Part shown: one piece after another, positions 1-7,591 of the stretch
How positions within the stretch are numbered: position 1 is the stretch's first letter
How the letters are laid out: each line of letters starts with the position of its first letter
DNA from: Saprospiraceae bacterium
Lineage (GTDB): Bacteria; Bacteroidota; Bacteroidia; Chitinophagales; Saprospiraceae
Length of the DNA: 64,000 nt
Reading direction: 5' to 3'
Assembly (NCBI GenBank): GCA_020436935.1
Contig: JAGQWX010000010.1
Span: forward strand, 1 to 64,000
Position numbers and translations under genes: made by a program
The notes under the pieces: model-generated
What the model was told of the DNA's origin: nothing
The model's database searches: none
What the model saw: only the letters and a program-made list of their open reading frames with translations

Positions 1-231
1 GCTCTGATATGAAAAAGCATTGTTAGTGCAATTTACTTTTATCGTTTTCTCTATCATGTTGAGTCGCTGCGATGCGGTTGCTCCATCCCACCGCTAACAC
101 GTTCATTCACTTCAAGTACTGTCGTACTTGACCTTTCAGGATCGTTCATTCATCTTCAGTTTGGAGTGATTCCGTATCACTCCAATGCTGCGCACCCTTC
201 AGTCATAGGCTATGTCTTTTGACTTTTCTTC
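1..231. other. noncoding left edge with two hairpins
   Basis: No convincing gene is seen. Two perfect stem-loops are present: 113-119 pairs with 124-130 (7 bp, 4-nt loop), and 161-170 pairs with 176-185 (10 bp, 5-nt loop). The stretch near 200-222 resembles 2608-2629, so this is the left part of the same repeat-rich zone that continues beyond the insertion sequence. Positions 223-231 are the left copy of the insertion sequence's target duplication. Confidence 0.5.
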
Positions 232-1581
232 CACACCTGTCCAAAATAAAATAAAAAAGGCATGGTAGAATGTCCCACATTTGTGGTAGCAAAAAACACA
301 CCCCATGCCCGGGACAAATATAAATTTATTCGTACAAATGCTAGGTCTGATCCCTAGTGAATTAATTAACAAAGTTGTAGACAAGCACCAGACTGATAAA
401 CACTCAAAAGGAATCGATACTAGAACTCATCTGGTTTCGATGGTATTTATGCAACTTTCCGACAGTACATCCTTACGCGACATTGCCAATGGCCTGTTGA
501 GTGCAGAAGGGAATCTCAATCATTTTGGAATTACGCGGGCCCCAGCAAAATCATCCTTGAGTTACTTGAATAAAAACAGGAACTATGAAGTGTTCAAGGA
601 TATATTTTACGAGCTGCTAAACAGGTTATGTTCAGAAATTACTCCCATGCGCCAATATGCAAAGCAGATAAAGAGGAAGATATCCATTCTGGATTCAACT
701 ACCATTACTTTATGCCTAGATCTATTTGATTGGGCAAAATACCAAACCAGCAAGGGGGCTATAAAGCTCCATACGGTACTGGACTACGACTCAGGCTTGC
801 CAAGCTATGCAGTGCTCTCTGATGGCAAACAAAGTGATATTACCGCCGCCAGAACGATGAATTTCGCCTCAAATTCCATCCTGGTGATGGATCGAGGGTA
901 TGTAGATTATGAGTGGCTTGCTGATTTGGACAGCAGAGGGATACATTTCGTCACAAGGTTAAAGTCAAATGCCAATATCGAAATAATGGAAAAGTACCTC
1001 ACAGATGATAAAGATGAACACATTCTTTCAGATGAAGATATCAGGCTTTCCAGTCTTAAAGGACAGAAGGCTTGCCCCAAAAACCTCAGAATAGTTAAAG
1101 TATATGATGAGAAAAACGATCAGACATTGATTCTGCTGACGAATAATATGTCTTGGACAGCAAACACTGTCTCGCAGCTATATAAAGCCAGATGGGCAAT
1201 AGAATCCTTCTTTAAGCAATTAAAACAACTCTTTAAGATTAAAACTTTTGTAGGCTTTTCAGAAAATGCAGTCCAGATCCAAATATGGTGTTCACTGATA
1301 GCTATTCTACTTATTACGTATATCAAGAATAAGGCAAAATATACATGGCACTTGTCAAATTTGGTGAGCTTCTTACGTCTACATTTATTCGTAAAAACAG
1401 ATTTGTGGAAATGGGCAAATAATCCAATTCAAAAAAAGGAAAAAATACCTGAAAAATGCGTTCAATTGGCCCTAAACTTTCCTTAGGAGGGGTTTATTTC
1501 TAAAATATCAATTTATTTGCCTACAATTCTAGTAAATTGGGGGGAATATCAATTATACCAAAATCGTTTTGGACAAGTGTG
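232..1581 (+). mobile_element. complete IS4-type insertion sequence, 1350 bp
   Basis: The element is bounded by 15-bp terminal inverted repeats: left CACACCTGTCCAAAA (232-246), and right 1567-1581, which reads CACACTTGTCCAAAA on the minus strand (14 of 15 match). It is flanked by a perfect 9-bp direct repeat, CTTTTCTTC, at 223-231 and 1582-1590, the expected target-site duplication. The single transposase gene inside is uninterrupted. Intact ends and a perfect duplication suggest a fairly recent, possibly still active insertion. The target is noncoding repeat sequence, so no gene appears disrupted. Confidence 0.93.
305..1486 (+). CDS. IS4-family DDE transposase
   Basis: This 393-residue protein would catalyse excision and integration of the surrounding insertion sequence. 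The DDE triad can be placed at D130 (in LDSTT), D196 (in VMDRGYV) and E300 (in RWAIESFFKQLKQ). The last motif is the Y-(2)-R-(3)-E-(6)-K signature of IS4-type enzymes (YKARWAIESFFKQLK). The N-terminal 75 residues look like the DUF4372-type DNA-binding region found in Bacteroidota members. The length is normal for the family and there is no frameshift. The ATG at 305 lies about 60 bp inside the left inverted repeat, and the stop is about 80 bp before the right one. Confidence 0.95.
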   Translation: MPGTNINLFVQMLGLIPSELINKVVDKHQTDKHSKGIDTRTHLVSMVFMQLSDSTSLRDIANGLLSAEGNLNHFGITRAPAKSSLSYLNKNRNYEVFKDIFYELLNRLCSEITPMRQYAKQIKRKISILDSTTITLCLDLFDWAKYQTSKGAIKLHTVLDYDSGLPSYAVLSDGKQSDITAARTMNFASNSILVMDRGYVDYEWLADLDSRGIHFVTRLKSNANIEIMEKYLTDDKDEHILSDEDIRLSSLKGQKACPKNLRIVKVYDEKNDQTLILLTNNMSWTANTVSQLYKARWAIESFFKQLKQLFKIKTFVGFSENAVQIQIWCSLIAILLITYIKNKAKYTWHLSNLVSFLRLHLFVKTDLWKWANNPIQKKEKIPEKCVQLALNFP

Positions 1582-1657
1582 CTTTTCTTCGGTTTTTGGG
1601 GCTGTTTTTTTATTTGAACTTTGGTGCATCATTTTCATGCTTTACGGTGTCAAAAGC

Positions 1658-1867
1658 CACCATTCCATAGCTTCGCTCTCTTTCTCTGAAATCTGAACCC
1701 TATTTTTCGGCAATATCTTTAAGTTTGGCCAGGTATGTTTATAAATGCATTCTTTGAGGCATTGACGGCAATTCCCGCATTTTGTGATTTTTATTGAAAG
1801 TTTTAGCGTTTTTTTGCCTTGGTGGTTGAGCGGAGTCGAAACCAAATGCTAAGGTGTAGGCCATATG
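1658..1867. repeat. 210-bp direct repeat, copy A
   Basis: Copy A of a 210-bp repeat whose second copy lies at 2184-2393. By eye the copies differ at six positions, with no length difference. The repeat ends with the motif GTTGAGCGGAGTCGAAACC (1824-1842). The open frame on the minus strand through this repeat is not treated as a gene because the substitutions show no coding pattern. Confidence 0.85.
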
Positions 1868-1943
1868 ATTTTTATATAGGAATGCATTCTGATTTGGCCT
1901 TTTACCTAATACTTTTTTATCTTACAAAAAAGGACAATGCCAT

Positions 1944-2174
1944 ATTCCCCTCTTTTGAAGAGGGGTGTCATCTCAAAGAGATGACGGGGTGTTGTCACAC
2001 GAAGTGCACCAACCAGGCCACTAAGTGCCAGAGCCATGAGCAAGGCATACTTCCACAGAAAAATACACCCTCTAAAAATGGACCTTTGCCCACAACACCC
2101 CGGCCGGCATTATGAGTTTCATGCAATAATTTAAATGGTCGTATGCCGTCCACCCCTCTTTGAAAGAGGGGAAT
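1944..2174. mobile_element. MITE-like palindromic element, 231 bp
   Basis: The element begins and ends with 24-bp terminal inverted repeats (1944-1967 and 2151-2174, 22 of 24 matching). Each contains its own small hairpin, CCCCTCTT with AAGAGGGG. Inside are a second perfect hairpin (1967-1974 with 1978-1985, core GTCATCTC/GAGATGAC) and a long-range inverted pair GGGGTGTTGT (1986-1995) with ACAACACCCC (2092-2101). No coding capacity is visible and no clear target duplication was found. It sits between the two 210-bp repeats. Calling it a non-autonomous mobile element is inference from the end structure. Confidence 0.5.
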
Positions 2175-2183
2175 TTATATTTG

Positions 2184-2393
2184 CACCATTCCGTTGCTTC
2201 GCTCTCTATCACTGAAATCTGAACCCTATTTTTCGGCATTATCTTTAAGTTTGGCCAGGTATGTTTATAAATGCATTCTTTGAGGCATTGTCGGCAATTC
2301 CCGCATTTTGTGATTTTTATTGAAAGTTTTAGCGTTTTTTTGCCTTGGTGGTTGAGCGGAGTCGAAACCAAATGCTAAGGTGTAGGCCATATG
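2184..2393. repeat. 210-bp direct repeat, copy B
   Basis: Second copy of the repeat at 1658-1867, same orientation and length, six apparent substitutions. It starts about 10 bp after the right end of the MITE-like element. Confidence 0.85.
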
Positions 2394-2547
2394 CTTTTCC
2401 TATTTGAATGAATTCTCATTTTGCCTATTCAGTGATACTTACTTTTATCATAAAGAAATGACTTAGTCTTATATCATGCCTTGTGCTAACTTTTTTTCAA
2501 TCGCCAAAAAAAGTTACAAAAAAGGCTTGGTTCAGATTAAGGTGATT

Positions 2548-2591
2548 CCCTATATGGAGCCATTGATTGCATCTAATGGCTCCACATAGGG
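2548..2591. repeat. long stem-loop, 17-bp stem with one mismatch
   Basis: Positions 2548-2564 pair with 2575-2591 around a 10-nt loop, with one mismatch. It lies in noncoding sequence between the repeats and the Moco operon. There is no T-run on either side, so it does not look like a standard terminator. It precedes a TATGTCTTTTGAC motif that is also found near 211-223. Confidence 0.6.
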
Positions 2592-2696
2592 ACCGTTCGC
2601 TCTCGCAACTTCAGCCTATGTCTTTTGACCATAACTCTGTTTTGGGTTTCTGTGCACATGTTTTTATTCAAATACTCCATTGTTACTAATTACGAT

Positions 2697-2838
2697 GTCA
2701 AAAGCCGGCATTCCGTTGCTTCGCTCACTATCACTGAAATCTGAACCCTATTTTTCTACATTGTCATTTATTCTCGGCGTCAGCGGTTTTCAAAACATTT
2801 TTTGTAGTGGTGGTTGAGCGGAGTCGAAACCAAAGGCT
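2697..2838. repeat. partial third copy of the 210-bp repeat
   Basis: The ends of the 210-bp repeat recur here, including the CTGAAATCTGAACCCTATTT stretch and the GTTGAGCGGAGTCGAAACC motif (2812-2830). The middle is different and shorter. It is a diverged or rearranged family member. Confidence 0.65.
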
Positions 2839-2976
2839 GAGAAGTAAGCCAACTGTATTTGTTGCAAGGAATGCTTCCTGTGTTGTTTATCACAAAAAAC
2901 TTAATACACCAATGTCATTGGTCTAGACATGCAAAGTATTTAATTGTGAAAATTTATAAATCAATTTCCACTTCCC

Positions 2977-3420
2977 CTACACATTCACTTTCCACTGGTA
3001 GCCATCTCCGTCAAAGAGTTCTTTTCCCCAGATGGGCAACTCGGCCTTGATGCGTTCTACGACTTCTTCACATGCGCGGATGGCTTCCTTTCTGTGAGGG
3101 GCGGAGGTGAAGACGAAGAGGCACAATTCGCCGGTTGGGACAAAGCCGAGGCTGTGGTGGATGTGCATGCAATTGAGGGGATATTTCGCAAAGATTTCCT
3201 CGCGGATGTCGTGCATTTTTTGGAGGGCCATTTCTTCGTAGGCAGTGTATTCGATGCCTACAACGGCTTTTTCATCAATCACATCGGCGCGGACCTGACC
3301 CAAAAATATACTGTGGCCGCCTATATCGGTTTTTGTGGCGTGCTTGGCAATGCTGTCTGAAATAAAGGTAGGAAGGATGGGGCCTTCGTGAAAGATGTTT
3401 TTAATTTTTTTATTTTCCAT
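2977..3420 (-). CDS. moaE: molybdopterin synthase catalytic subunit MoaE
   Basis: MoaE is the large subunit of molybdopterin synthase. With the thiocarboxylated MoaD tail it inserts two sulfurs into cyclic pyranopterin monophosphate. Family features visible are GHSIFLGQVR near the N-terminus, YEEMA, the HHSLGFVPTGE stretch, SAPHRKEAIRAC and the C-terminal PIWGKELF. The ATG at 3420 gives about 147 residues, normal for MoaE. A TTG at 3432 overlapping the moeB stop would add four residues and is less likely. It is the last gene of the minus-strand Moco operon, eight bases after moeB. Confidence 0.95.
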   Translation of the reverse strand: MENKKIKNIFHEGPILPTFISDSIAKHATKTDIGGHSIFLGQVRADVIDEKAVVGIEYTAYEEMALQKMHDIREEIFAKYPLNCMHIHHSLGFVPTGELCLFVFTSAPHRKEAIRACEEVVERIKAELPIWGKELFDGDGYQWKVNV

Positions 3421-3428
3421 TTTATACT

Positions 3429-4493
3429 TCAATTTAGTTGTCGGAGAGCATTGATTCCTCCTTGCAAGGTAAAAAATTTTCGTGTGCCCTCATCTTTTGA
3501 CTGGGCAATGACTACGGCTTCCCGGCTTCTTTTTCCTGTTTGACAAATGAATAAAATGTCACCCAAGGGCAACATATGGAATTGTTTTTTCAATTCCGGA
3601 AGAGGTAGAGATAGATGCTTAATTTTGAGTTTAGGCTTTTCATCATGATTCCTTACATCTATTATGGTCATGGATTCATTTTCTACGATTTTTTCCCATG
3701 CCGGCAAGTCGATGAGTTGTGTCTGTGGAAGCTCACAGATTTCTGCATAGTCTGAGTGCCTGAAGTTTTCCCAGCTGGGGCTGGTGCTTGGGTTTATTTT
3801 GTACTTGAATTGAATTTGGCTGTGGTCCCTAAGATCGTAATTGAGGATGGAGCCTGCAATGGGTTGGCCTATTCCGGTAATGATTTTTATCACTTCAGCA
3901 GCTTGTATGCTCCCAATGATTCCGGCAAGTACGCCGAGCACTCCGGTTTCCTCACAATTGGCAACTTCCCCGAATACAGGCATAATGGGATATAAATCTC
4001 GGTAGTTACCCGAAGATTTCCAATTAAAAACAGCGACTTGTCCTTCAAAACCGTTAATGGCTGCAAATACCAGTGGTTTATTCATGAGAAAACAAATGTC
4101 ATTGACGAGATAACGGGTTGGGAAATTGTCTGAACAGTCTACGACGATATCGTACTCAAAAACGATATTTACTGCGTTTTCTTTCGTAATATTTTCTTGA
4201 AAAACATCAATTTGGGTTTGACTGTTGTTGGTGTTTAATGCCTTTGCAGCAGTTACAGCTTTGTTTTTTCCAAGATCCCCCTCACCAAAAAGTACCTGGC
4301 GATGCAAGTTGCTGATTTGCACCTGATCGCCATCCATGATTCCTATCCTGCCCACGCCCATAGCGTTGAGATATAGAAGCACCGGGCAACCGAGACCTCC
4401 TGCTCCAATGACGAGGACAGACGCATTTTTTAGGGCGCGCTGACCTGCTTCGCCGAATTCCTGCAGAATGGTTTGTCTATTGTACCTTTCCAA
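3429..4493 (-). CDS. moeB: MoeB/ThiF-type adenylyltransferase with C-terminal rhodanese domain
   Basis: This E1-like enzyme would adenylate the C-terminal glycine of MoaD, and the fused rhodanese domain could supply sulfur. Residues 1-240 hold the ATP-binding GAGGLGCP motif, NLHRQ, CSDNFPTRY and the catalytic cysteine in NCEETGVLG. From about 255 to the end is a rhodanese domain with active-site CQTGKRS. The two CxxC pairs that bind zinc in E. coli MoeB are missing: the first site reads YRDLYP and no pair follows the ThiF domain. The start is TTG at 4493, immediately after an in-frame stop, and it gives the family-typical ERYNRQ beginning. The position between moaD and moaE favours MoeB over ThiF. 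Confidence 0.88.
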   Translation of the reverse strand: MERYNRQTILQEFGEAGQRALKNASVLVIGAGGLGCPVLLYLNAMGVGRIGIMDGDQVQISNLHRQVLFGEGDLGKNKAVTAAKALNTNNSQTQIDVFQENITKENAVNIVFEYDIVVDCSDNFPTRYLVNDICFLMNKPLVFAAINGFEGQVAVFNWKSSGNYRDLYPIMPVFGEVANCEETGVLGVLAGIIGSIQAAEVIKIITGIGQPIAGSILNYDLRDHSQIQFKYKINPSTSPSWENFRHSDYAEICELPQTQLIDLPAWEKIVENESMTIIDVRNHDEKPKLKIKHLSLPLPELKKQFHMLPLGDILFICQTGKRSREAVVIAQSKDEGTRKFFTLQGGINALRQLN

Positions 4494-4583
4494 TCAAAAT
4501 CAATTTAGTATCCGCAAAGATATGGTAATTGTGAATGCTTTTATTTGGGATTCACTTAAGCATAATTTGTTATTCACAGTTCA

Positions 4584-4811
4584 CTAACCACCTGAAAAAG
4601 GGGGAAGGAGCGCAAGGCGATCATTTTGTGACAACACATATTCCTCGGTTTCTAACTGGTTGTTCACTGCGATTACAAAAGTTTTTCCAACCAATCCTGG
4701 AAACATTTCTTCCAGATTATGACGTAATTCTGCTATATTTTTCGCACAAGGTGCATCAATGGATTTAGATCTGGTTATTTCAGTCAAGTGTCCGAAAATC
4801 ATTATTTCCAT
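4584..4811 (-). CDS. moaD: molybdopterin synthase sulfur carrier subunit MoaD
   Basis: A ubiquitin-fold sulfur carrier of 75 residues that ends in the required Gly-Gly (PPFSGG). The C-terminal glycine is adenylated by MoeB, converted to a thiocarboxylate, and used by MoaE. The ATG at 4811 gives the usual MoaD start (MEIMIFG). A longer frame starting at 4850 overlaps moeA and is not favoured. It follows moeA by two bases and is followed by a 90-bp gap before moeB in which no further gene is seen. Confidence 0.93.
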   Translation of the reverse strand: MEIMIFGHLTEITRSKSIDAPCAKNIAELRHNLEEMFPGLVGKTFVIAVNNQLETEEYVLSQNDRLALLPPFSGG

Positions 4812-4813
4812 GT

Positions 4814-6004
4814 TCAAATGTTTTTGTTGATGAGGTGGACTTTTACCCAATCGCCTTTTGCGATGAAGTCTTTGGAGGTTTCCATTTCTATCAGGCAGTT
4901 GGCGAGGGCAAATGAATTGAGGCGGTAGGATTCCTGGCCATCGAGGATTTCGACGGTTTCCTGAAGGAATTTGCCTTTGAGGAAATGGGTCATATCCTCG
5001 GGCTTTTTATAGTCGCCGGCCAGTCTGGCAAAGGCTACAACGGGACGGCAGGGTCTGGAGGTCAGTTGCTGAATGGCCAGGGTGATATAGTTGTAATAAC
5101 ATGACATGACCGAAGCCGGATTCCCGGGAAGGCCAAAAACGGGGATTTCGCCGTGCATACCGAAAAACAAGGGCTTGCCGGGCTTTTGTTTGATCTTGTG
5201 GAAGATGGTTTTCACGCCAGCTTCTTCATTGGCTTTGGCCACAAAATCATAATCTCCAACGCTGATGCCTCCCGAGAACAGCACCAAATCTGAATCGGTC
5301 AGCGCTTCCTTTAATGCTTTTGTATGGGCCTCGAGCTGGTCATGAATGTGTTTGACTTTGATGGCTGTGATGCCAAGCTGCGACAAAGCTGCGGTGAGCA
5401 TTTTGGCATTGGACTCATAAATTTGTCCTCTTTTGAGGCTTGTACCGGGACCTACGAGTTCGTCTCCTGTGACCAGGATGGTGACCCGTGGTGATGGCAA
5501 AATTTCGATGGTGTCAATGCCCATGCTGGCCAGAAAGCCAATGGCGGGTGGTGTCATCTGAAAGCCTGCTTCGAGACCCAGGGTGCCTTTTGTGATTTCA
5601 CTTCCGGGCGCTCTGACATTTTCGTTGATGCTTACTTCTTCCTGGTTGATGAGGATGTTGTCATCAAACATGTTGACGTTTTCCTGCTTGACTACAACGT
5701 TGCAAGATGTGGGCAATGGGGCTCCGGTAAAAATGCGGACTGCTTCTCCGGCCTTGACCGGTGGATCTTCTGTGTTACCGGCAGCCACAACAGAGGTAAC
5801 TCTGAGCGGTGAGCCGTGCTTCCATCCATTAAGGTCAAATGCATAACCATCCATGGATGACTGTGGAAATGGAGGCAAGTCCAAAGGAGCGTAGATGTCT
5901 TCAGCAAGGACGGCGCCAAGTGATGATTCCAGCTTTACTTTTTTGTTTTTAAGGGGTGAAATATGGTTTTTGATGAGCGTTTTCGCTTCCTGAACAGAAA
6001 TCAT
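4814..6004 (-). CDS. moeA: molybdopterin molybdenumtransferase MoeA
   Basis: MoeA inserts molybdate into adenylylated molybdopterin to give active Moco. The 396-residue protein has the normal family length. Visible motifs are the domain-III-type MPT-binding segment VTGDEL followed by FSGGISVGDYDF, then KPGKPLFFG and the GLPGNPASVM loop. The N-terminal segment PQSSMDGYAFD is also characteristic. The start is ATG at 6004. The gene lies 21 bp after moaA and 2 bp before moaD in the same operon. A separate MogA/MoaB for MPT adenylylation is not in the window. Confidence 0.95.
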   Translation of the reverse strand: MISVQEAKTLIKNHISPLKNKKVKLESSLGAVLAEDIYAPLDLPPFPQSSMDGYAFDLNGWKHGSPLRVTSVVAAGNTEDPPVKAGEAVRIFTGAPLPTSCNVVVKQENVNMFDDNILINQEEVSINENVRAPGSEITKGTLGLEAGFQMTPPAIGFLASMGIDTIEILPSPRVTILVTGDELVGPGTSLKRGQIYESNAKMLTAALSQLGITAIKVKHIHDQLEAHTKALKEALTDSDLVLFSGGISVGDYDFVAKANEEAGVKTIFHKIKQKPGKPLFFGMHGEIPVFGLPGNPASVMSCYYNYITLAIQQLTSRPCRPVVAFARLAGDYKKPEDMTHFLKGKFLQETVEILDGQESYRLNSFALANCLIEMETSKDFIAKGDWVKVHLINKNI

Positions 6005-6025
6005 TTAAAATTTTCTTGATGTAGC

Positions 6026-7000
6026 TTAGCCACCGATGGTGATCATGCTTCGGTTATGAATTTTGTCGGCTTCTACGAGGTCGGTCGAGAATTGTCCGCC
6101 CAGTTCTTCTTTTTTGTCCAGAATGTTCCGGACGATGATTGGCAGGATGTCCTGACCTTGACGAAGGGGGTTGAGGAGATCGATTTCTTCTCCTGAAAAA
6201 AGGCAGTTTTTCATTTTGCCGTCTGCTGTAAGCCGCATCCTGTTGCAATCGCCACAAAATGGTGAACTCATGGTAGAGATGACGGCAAAGGTGCCGAGAT
6301 GGCCTTCTGCGGTATATTTTTTTACAGTTTCGTGTTTGATTCTTTCCAATGGAATAATGGGCATTTCTTCGCTGATGGTTTGCAGCATTTCCATCCACGG
6401 CACCACTTTGTCATTTTCCCATTTGTTGCCGGTGAAAGGCATGAATTCTATGAAACGAACGTGAATGGGTTGGTTTTTGGTCCATGCAACGAAGTCGATC
6501 AGTTCATGGTCATTCACACCACGCATGACGACTACGTTGACTTTGACGTGGAAATTTCTATCCAGCAAAAGATCTATGTTGCTTTTTACCTGCTGGTATT
6601 GGTCTCTCCTGGTGAGTAGAATGAATTTATCTCTGTCGAGGGTGTCCAGACTGATGTTCAGTGATTTGATGTTGCAATCTTCAAAAAGGTCTATAAAGTC
6701 ATGGACACGGGTACCATTGGTGGTCATGGTAAGTTTGACGGGAAGTTTTGCAAGTCTTTCGATGATGTTTGCTGCATCCTTTCTTACCAGCGGTTCCCCA
6801 CCGGTGAGGCGAATTTTGTTGACCCCGTTTTCTACAAATATTTTTGAAATGGTTTCGATTTCATCAGCCTGCATCAGTCGGGATACAGGGGTAAATTCAT
6901 AGTCTTCTTCAGGCATACAATAGGTGCACCTCAGATTGCAATTGTCCGTGAGTGATATCCTAAGATAATCGTGAACCCTACCAAATGTATCTTTCAGCAT
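6026..7000 (-). CDS. moaA: GTP 3',8-cyclase MoaA
   Basis: A radical SAM enzyme that starts Moco synthesis by rearranging GTP. The N-terminal 4Fe-4S ligands are C21, C25 and C28 (CNLRCTYC), followed by the SAM-binding GGEPL motif. The second cluster site is visible as FCGDCNRMRL with a further cysteine in KNCLF. The protein ends with the Gly-Gly tail (TIGG) needed for activity. At 324 residues it is the usual length. Its partner MoaC is not in this operon or elsewhere in the window. Confidence 0.96.
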   Translation of the reverse strand: MLKDTFGRVHDYLRISLTDNCNLRCTYCMPEEDYEFTPVSRLMQADEIETISKIFVENGVNKIRLTGGEPLVRKDAANIIERLAKLPVKLTMTTNGTRVHDFIDLFEDCNIKSLNISLDTLDRDKFILLTRRDQYQQVKSNIDLLLDRNFHVKVNVVVMRGVNDHELIDFVAWTKNQPIHVRFIEFMPFTGNKWENDKVVPWMEMLQTISEEMPIIPLERIKHETVKKYTAEGHLGTFAVISTMSSPFCGDCNRMRLTADGKMKNCLFSGEEIDLLNPLRQGQDILPIIVRNILDKKEELGGQFSTDLVEADKIHNRSMITIGG

Positions 7001-7009
7001 AAGTATTTT

Positions 7010-7591
7010 TTACCAGAGGTAGCGCAAATCAGCGAAGGTATCGATGTCTTTGCTACCATCTTCAAACGGTATTATGGTTGTAATATCGCGGTGCTGCTTG
7101 ATGATCATGCCCGCACCTTTGTCTCCTTTCAGTGCAAGAATCTCTTCAAAAAAGCTTTTGTCAAACATTGCGGGAGTACCGAGGATGCCGTCATAAAAGC
7201 AGGCAGCTATCTGTTTTTCCTTTTCAAACGCTTCAAAAACTTTCTGAAGCAGCTCCTTATTCACAAAAGGCTGATCGCATAACACAAACATAACGCCTGC
7301 AATATCCGGAAAATTTGACGTCAAGTCAAGCAAACCGCGCTTTATTGAGGTGGAAAGTCCATTTTCCCAATCTTCATTGAAAAGTACTTTCTCTCCGGTA
7401 ATGTCGATATGGTCTATGATTTCATCAAAATTGGCGCCCAGGACGACACGAATTTCGGTTTCCTGAAAGTCTGACACCAGATGAATCATGTGCTGGATCA
7501 AAGTCCTGCCTTTGTATGCGAGCAGCTGTTTGGGTTGCCCCAATCTGGTGGAGGCTCCTGCAGCCAGCAATACTATGCCGTATTTTTTCAT
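7010..7591 (-). CDS. mocA: molybdenum cofactor cytidylyltransferase (MocA-like nucleotidyltransferase)
   Basis: A 193-residue NTP_transf_3 protein with the nucleotide-binding signature LLAAGASTRLGQPKQLL at the N-terminus and a VLCDQPFV segment (DxP) near residue 98. This family transfers CMP or GMP to molybdopterin. Pairing with XdhC, its overlapping neighbour (ATGA overlap at 7588-7591), favours the MocA type that makes the CMP form used by xanthine-dehydrogenase-like enzymes. A GMP-type MobA is the main alternative. Confidence 0.85.
   Translation of the reverse strand: MKKYGIVLLAAGASTRLGQPKQLLAYKGRTLIQHMIHLVSDFQETEIRVVLGANFDEIIDHIDITGEKVLFNEDWENGLSTSIKRGLLDLTSNFPDIAGVMFVLCDQPFVNKELLQKVFEAFEKEKQIAACFYDGILGTPAMFDKSFFEEILALKGDKGAGMIIKQHRDITTIIPFEDGSKDIDTFADLRYLW

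Noticed and set aside
1944-2174. Nested palindromes as an integron attC site
   Set aside because: No integrase gene or cassette structure is present, and the terminal inverted repeats fit a MITE-like element better.
1642-2371. Two similar minus-strand frames with a CGNCRQCLKEC cysteine cluster
   Set aside because: They are two copies of the same noncoding 210-bp repeat; the substitutions do not favour synonymous changes and the flanks are repeats.
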